From Enterococcus quebecensis (GTDB lineage: Bacteria > Bacillota > Bacilli > Lactobacillales > Enterococcaceae): a stretch of 64,000 bases of DNA. The stretch is from contig NZ_MIKB01000014.1 of NCBI RefSeq assembly GCF_001730365.1, forward strand, positions 248,001-312,000, written 5' to 3'. Shown one piece after another: positions 59,869-64,000 of this stretch; positions within the stretch are counted from its first letter, which is position 1; each line of letters begins with the position of its first letter. The notes beneath the pieces are model-generated. The model was not told the DNA's origin. It worked only from the letters and a program-made list of their open reading frames with translations, and did no database searches. The position numbers and the translations under genes were made by a program.

Positions 59869-60354
59869 AAAAAATGTTAAAACTAAAAGTGTTAGGATTG
59901 TTGTTTAGTGGTATTCTATTATCTAGTAACACAGTTACTTAGGCATCTGAAGTTTTCTACACAGAAGATAACACTGTGAAGATAGAAAGTACAACTAAGG
60001 ATCACAAGAAGTATATGCTAGAGTAGCGCTTGATTTTGCAAATGGCATTATTCCAGATAAAAATTTAATAGATACGGTGCTGTAGTAGCTGAAAGATGGG
60101 GAACGGCACATGAATATGGTACAAGTGGTCCATATACACAAATGGATTTAGCAAACAATGCTGCTGGAAGAAATACTTATAATGAGTGTAGAAATTTTAC
60201 TATTGGACTAATGGGTAGAAGACCAGGGGCTAAAGATATGGCTGATTGGACAGTGAAAATGATTTTTAATAGACGATTGTACAAACTAAATTCTGCTAGA
60301 ACGGGATTAATTGCTACAACTGGTGCAGGATATACAGGAAAAGTTTATCATTAA
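59865..60354 (+). pseudogene. Secreted DUF6973-like protein, multiply disrupted
   Basis: Begins MKKMLKLKVLGLLFSGILLSS (signal peptide), then a TAG, then ASEVFYTEDN, further frame changes, and finally an open stretch encoding VAERWGTAHEYGTSGPYTQMD, NNAAGRN and RPGAKDMADW. The AHE plus MDLANNAAGR pattern resembles the DUF6973 group of secreted proteins. At least one nonsense and two frameshift changes make it non-functional. Confidence 0.6.
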
Positions 60355-60369
60355 TAGAAAGGTAATAGG

Positions 60370-60801
60370 ATGAAGATATTTAAATCTAAACAATTTTTAG
60401 TAGGGATAGTTGGAGTATTATTATGTGGAATGCTTTTTTATAAGTATTTGCGCTTATTCCATGGAGAAATTTTTCCAGTGGATAATAAATTTATAGTGGA
60501 AAACCAAACGAACTACGAGATTGAAAAACTAAAGATATATCAGAGTTTGAGAGTATCTGAATCCAATTTGAAAATTTCCTTAGATGATACTCTTCTTGCT
60601 AGCTATCCTGATTTGAAAAATGGAGATAAGAAAGTCCTATATTACGAAAAAGAGATACCTAGTGATGGAAATCTTGTTTTAATCTATGAAACGAAAGATG
60701 GGAAGAAAAAATATCAATTTGGTAGTGAATATTTGCCATACGGTACACGATGGAGTGAAACGAAGTTTAATATTACTAATGATGATAGTTTTTTTGAGTA
60801 A
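60370..60801 (+). CDS. Hypothetical N-terminally anchored protein
   Basis: 143 residues; GAAAGGTAATAG precedes the ATG. One membrane segment (FLVGIVGVLLCGMLFY), then an extracytoplasmic beta-rich domain. Its layout resembles the broken gene at 59456, so it may be an immunity or companion protein of the decayed secreted protein. Followed by a small hairpin terminator (about 60816-60846). Not recognised. Confidence 0.6.
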   Translation: MKIFKSKQFLVGIVGVLLCGMLFYKYLRLFHGEIFPVDNKFIVENQTNYEIEKLKIYQSLRVSESNLKISLDDTLLASYPDLKNGDKKVLYYEKEIPSDGNLVLIYETKDGKKKYQFGSEYLPYGTRWSETKFNITNDDSFFE

Positions 60802-61549
60802 ATAACGTTTATTGATAGCTTTTCCTTTTGGAGAGGCTATTTATTTATGCCCGTGGTGATAAAAACGCCGAATATATCCAGCAAGGGAAGATAGCGTAGA
60901 ATGTTGCTGAACCAATAGTTAAAATCTGTCTAATGTATACCAAGTATCTTGTGAATTCAAAAAAGTTTTCGGCTGTTTTGTTTTTGACACTATGATTATG
61001 TACATAAATTGTTGAAGACTAAAAAATACTGTATTTATCGTAAGGTAGGATAGAATGTGTATTACATAAATTAAGTGATTTTAAAGATAGATAAGAGTGC
61101 AAAACAATAGATAAAGTAAAATATCCAAATGATTCTGAACGAGATTGTATATTCGGTTGATCCCAATTTTAAAGATAAACGGTAAGGATTTCAACAGGAT
61201 GTTAAAAGAAACGTTCCCAAACAGTCCTTCTCAAGGAGGTATTGTGTTGTAGTATGTTGGAGATGTTATCAATAACCACCCCAATTGGACTATTAATCAG
61301 TTATCTGGTTATTCTCAAGCTTTTTTTGTTTCATGTGAAACATTTAAGTAAAATACTCACTGCTTTTCTCCTCAAATACAACATTAATAATGGCAGTATC
61401 AGGATCTAATACATAGTTATTAGATTTTTTTTGCGTCAATTATCAAACAAACATGAAAGTTTTTCGGGAGAATATCAACAGTATTAGGAGAAATTTTTAC
61501 AGTAAAATCAACTCATAAAGAAAAATTAAAAAGAAAGGGAGCGAGACAA
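60802..61549. other. Decayed region with att-like core and repeat copies
   Basis: Contains CAAGGGAAGATAGCG (60882-60896) shared with the mnmG 3' end, TTATGCCCGTGGT (60845-60857) shared with 59133-59145, a gene scrap encoding NGKDFNRMLKETFPNSPSQGG with an in-frame TAG (about 61175-61255), and a minus-strand tail NNYVLDPDTAIINVVFEE (about 61345-61425). No intact gene. Confidence 0.55.
61327..61342. promoter_or_regulatory. Near-consensus parS at the right side of the island
   Basis: TGTTTCATGTGAAACA, identical to the site after mnmG, within the 27-nt repeat at 61320-61346. Confidence 0.6.
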
Positions 61550-61894
61550 ATACGTACAATAAAAACAATCGAAGATTTTTGGGAAGTAATCGATGAAATA
61601 AGAATAGAAAAGCAACTAAATTGGTCTGAGTTAGTCGGGGGAAAGGCGCAACAAGCTGCCAGTAAAAAATGGAATCCTCCACTAACGTACATTCTTCAAA
61701 TACAAAGAAAATTAGATGTAGACATCATTAACACGTTCGCATATCAGTTGTTTGAATCAAAAATTTTTCTAAATAAAGATCCAGAGACACCGAAGAAGAT
61801 GGCGATGATTTATAAAAGGATTCAACAAGCTGATTGGATGGAAGATGAAGAGACGGTTCAAAAGGTTCAAGAAATAGCTAGAACGATTATTTGA
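61550..61894 (+). CDS. Possible HTH regulator with ATA in place of a start codon
   Basis: A 114-codon open frame with coding character: TIEDFWEVIDEIRIEKQLNW, SELVGG, then KWNPPLTYILQIQRKLDVDI. It resembles the compact helical DNA-binding proteins of mobile elements. GGGAG lies 8 bases before an ATA at 61550, exactly where an ATG is expected; the frame has no ATG, GTG or TTG near its beginning. Either a start-codon mutation has silenced it, or ATA is used. Confidence 0.5.
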   Translation: MRTIKTIEDFWEVIDEIRIEKQLNWSELVGGKAQQAASKKWNPPLTYILQIQRKLDVDIINTFAYQLFESKIFLNKDPETPKKMAMIYKRIQQADWMEDEETVQKVQEIARTII

Positions 61895-61997
61895 AAAAAG
61901 TTTTCGTAACAGGCATTTTAAGAATCATTATATAAAATATCAAAATAAGTTCGCTGTCTTTACCAAAGTAAAGTGAATAGTAAAGGAGTATAAATGA

Positions 61998-62756
61998 ATG
62001 TATGATTTAGAAAAAATGATCAAATGGATGACTGATCGCAAAGGAAAGGTTACTTATTCAATGAACGCACGCCTAGGCCCTGATAGTTATGACTGTTCCA
62101 GCGCCGTTTATTTATCTTTAATTAGTGGCGGATTTTTGCAAAATGGAACAATGGGGAATACAGATACACTTTTTGTCCATCTTGAAAAAGCTGGTTGGAC
62201 TCAGGTAAAAGCAGATGCATCGGGCAACTATCCAGCTAGAAAAGGAGATGTTTTTATTTGGGGAACCCGTGGCTCTTCTGGGGGTGCAGCAGGTCATACT
62301 GGAATTTTTATTGATAATCAAGATAATATCATTCACTGTAACTATGGCTACAATGGTATCACAATAAATGATCATGATACGATCTGGTCGTTAAATGGTT
62401 GTCCGACAATTACTATTTATCGCTATGGAAAAAATGAAAGTATTCCGCAAAAACCGCAGCTAAATAACCCAAAACCTGCGCCTCAAGAACAGCAGTCTGG
62501 ATTGATTCCGATGAAAGGAACCTTTTATCCTGATAGACAATTGGCGGTCAGTAAAGACACGAATCCAGATGACAAACTTAGCCCGGCGCTAGATTATTAT
62601 TTATCTGGAATGAGCATCAATTATGATCACTATATTCATAGTAATGGCTATGTTTGGATCAGTTATACGGACTCTGGTACCAACCGACGCTATGTCGCAG
62701 TAGGGCCAGATGATGGACAGACGGATACGACATGGGGAAAAGGTTTCTTTAATTGA
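61998..62756 (+). CDS. Amidase_5-type phage lysin with C-terminal SH3b domain
   Basis: 252 residues. N-terminal NlpC/P60-like amidase domain with catalytic Cys33 (YDCSSAVY) and His100 (AAGHTGIF), a Pro/Gln-rich linker (about 148-170), then an SH3_5-type wall-binding domain (GTFYPDRQLAV...GYVWISYTDSGTNRRYVAV). AAAGGAG precedes the ATG at 61998. No signal peptide, typical of phage endolysins that rely on a holin; no holin or other phage gene is present, so it is probably a leftover or a recruited lysin. Confidence 0.85.
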   Translation: MYDLEKMIKWMTDRKGKVTYSMNARLGPDSYDCSSAVYLSLISGGFLQNGTMGNTDTLFVHLEKAGWTQVKADASGNYPARKGDVFIWGTRGSSGGAAGHTGIFIDNQDNIIHCNYGYNGITINDHDTIWSLNGCPTITIYRYGKNESIPQKPQLNNPKPAPQEQQSGLIPMKGTFYPDRQLAVSKDTNPDDKLSPALDYYLSGMSINYDHYIHSNGYVWISYTDSGTNRRYVAVGPDDGQTDTTWGKGFFN

Positions 62757-63197
62757 CCTATTATGGAGTTGAAAAAGGGAGCTGTGAAAGCACATATTAT
62801 AGAAAACAAAATGAAATTCAGACTTTAACCAAACAATCGTAAAAAATAAACCAATCTTTCACCACAGAATAGTCACAATTTCAGGTTATTATAGATTCAT
62901 ACCAAACAAACAACCCTAACAAAACACTTTTTCATTTTTTAACTCCTTTTCCCACTCTTCCCCAAAGAGTGGGTCTTTTTTTGTTTCTCCCTATACTTTT
63001 AACCCTAGATTTGTTAGTACAAAGTTAAAACAATATATTTTAGATACAATTATAATGTATTTGTTTTTTTATGTAAAAAATGTTAATATTTTTTTGTATA
63101 TAAAGAACAAAAAGGTTTGTAAAATAATCTTTTAGTATGTTTTGTATATTGTGATTTTGTGATCAAACTATATTTTTATAGAAAAAGGAGAGAGTCG
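62757..63197. other. 441-bp intergenic region
   Basis: Contains the lysin-side terminator at 62949-62982 and, from 63000 on, a very AT-rich promoter region for the next gene. No ORF. Confidence 0.5.
62949..62982 (+). terminator. Rho-independent terminator
   Basis: CCCACTCTT-CCCC-AAAGAGTGGG followed by TCTTTTTTT. Confidence 0.85.
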
Positions 63198-64000
63198 ATG
63201 AAAAAAAAGATAACAACGTTACTCATGTTGATATGTCTGATAGCACCTATTATTTTAGGGCCAATCAACGCTTACGGTGTATCTACAGATCTATTAGAAA
63301 AAGATGTTGAAAAGACAGTAGAAACAGAAGCTCCAAGTTCACCGATAGGTCAGGAACAACTAGCAGCTAGTACAACAACTACTAGTTCTGAAGAAACGAT
63401 TGCTGAGAGTGAACGTCCGTCCATTGATCCAGTTCAGGAGAATCAATTAAATGTTTCATGGGTATCAGCAAATGGAAGGGAAGAAACTCATCATTTGAAT
63501 GAAACAGCTACCCAAGATTACTGGAAAGGAACTTTACGTATAAAAGGAAATATCTCTGACAATGAGCAAACTGAGTTAAGCTACATTATTGATATGGGTA
63601 GTAATTTCAAGGGAACACTTTCTAGTCAAAACCCATTTGTCCATGTTCGTAATCTTCCACAAACGGGGCAATGGGAAGTCATTAGATCTATTTCGGTTGG
63701 TACACAAAGACAGTACCAAGAAGAAATAGATGTAGTGATCGAAAAACAAGCATTGAAAGAGGACACGGATCAAAACAATCTTATTTTACTTGATTCTATT
63801 CAATTGATCTATGAAGGAAATAAGGAAGAGTCACAAAAATTAGCTTTATCAGTGACTTTTTCTGAAGATAATCAAGTTGTTACAGAAATATCAGAATTAG
63901 ACAATACACTCGCAGAAGCTCCCCTTACAAATAATGAGGAATTAAGTGCTAAAAACAAGAACCAAATGGTAGCGAAGCTTTCTATATCAGAGGTTTATTC
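63198..64000 (+). CDS. Secreted surface protein, N-terminal part
   Basis: Open to the window edge, at least 267 residues. AAGGAGAG precedes the ATG. A signal peptide (MKKKITTLLMLICLIAPIIL...NAYG) is followed by a Thr/Ser/Glu-rich low-complexity stretch and then a beta-rich region (LNVSWVSANGREETHHLNET, YWKGTLRIKGNI, FVHVRNLPQTGQWEV). Likely a large cell-surface or WxL/LPxTG-type adhesin; the anchoring end is outside the window. Confidence 0.75.
   Translation, partial: MKKKITTLLMLICLIAPIILGPINAYGVSTDLLEKDVEKTVETEAPSSPIGQEQLAASTTTTSSEETIAESERPSIDPVQENQLNVSWVSANGREETHHLNETATQDYWKGTLRIKGNISDNEQTELSYIIDMGSNFKGTLSSQNPFVHVRNLPQTGQWEVIRSISVGTQRQYQEEIDVVIEKQALKEDTDQNNLILLDSIQLIYEGNKEESQKLALSVTFSEDNQVVTEISELDNTLAEAPLTNNEELSAKNKNQMVAKLSISEVY

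Overview
The window is a low-GC Gram-positive chromosome segment spanning the replication origin. Gene order (dnaA-dnaN-yaaA-recF-gyrB-gyrA on one side, rpmH-rnpA-yidC-khpB-mnmE-mnmG on the other, with rpsF-ssb-rpsR, gdpP-rplI-dnaB and purA nearby), a LevR/MptR-type sigma-54 activator beside a mannose-class PTS gene, and the protein sequences point to Enterococcus. The menaquinone operon between gyrA and rpsF and an orphan UreI-type channel suggest a species other than E. faecalis or E. faecium; this is inference.

Layout. 1-3.9 kb: mannose-class PTS EIIB with a -24/-12 promoter and its large activator. 4-7.7 kb: a leaderless CHAP-GW cell-wall hydrolase and an ABC-F ATPase. 7.8-19.5 kb: ImmA/IrrE-like peptidase, DegV, purA, UreI-like channel, dnaB, rplI, gdpP, rpsR-ssb-rpsF and an orphan adenylate-forming enzyme. 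19.5-28.4 kb: menB-E-F-D-H-C operon, a YccF membrane protein and a DHNA-CoA thioesterase-like protein. 28.4-33.4 kb: a VTC-domain / DUF4956 / CotH-domain operon. 34.2-45 kb: two unknown small genes, gyrA, gyrB, recF, yaaA, dnaN, dnaA and a bipartite oriC with many DnaA boxes; ParB parS sites are scattered on both sides. 45-51.6 kb: rpmH, rnpA, yidC, khpB, two promoter-plus-terminator units that look like small RNAs or leaders, mnmE and mnmG.

51.6-61.4 kb is a decayed genomic island joined to the 3' end of mnmG. Copies of the mnmG 3' end recur at about 58.44 and 60.88 kb, and an integrase remnant lies beside the first, so two elements seem to have inserted in tandem. The island holds a type VII secretion (T7SSb) LXG toxin operon (lap1-lap2-LXG-immunity), a beheaded EndoU toxin with its presumed immunity gene, an IS110-family remnant, an XRE regulator, and decayed secreted-protein modules. 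Each toxin module is followed by the same block: a convergent structured RNA, a hairpin terminator and a 92-codon gene (one copy intact, one a pseudogene). This duplicated RNA-plus-gene block is the best candidate for something undescribed. The window ends with an Amidase_5-type endolysin lacking a signal peptide and the start of a large secreted protein.

No tRNA, rRNA or CRISPR array was seen.
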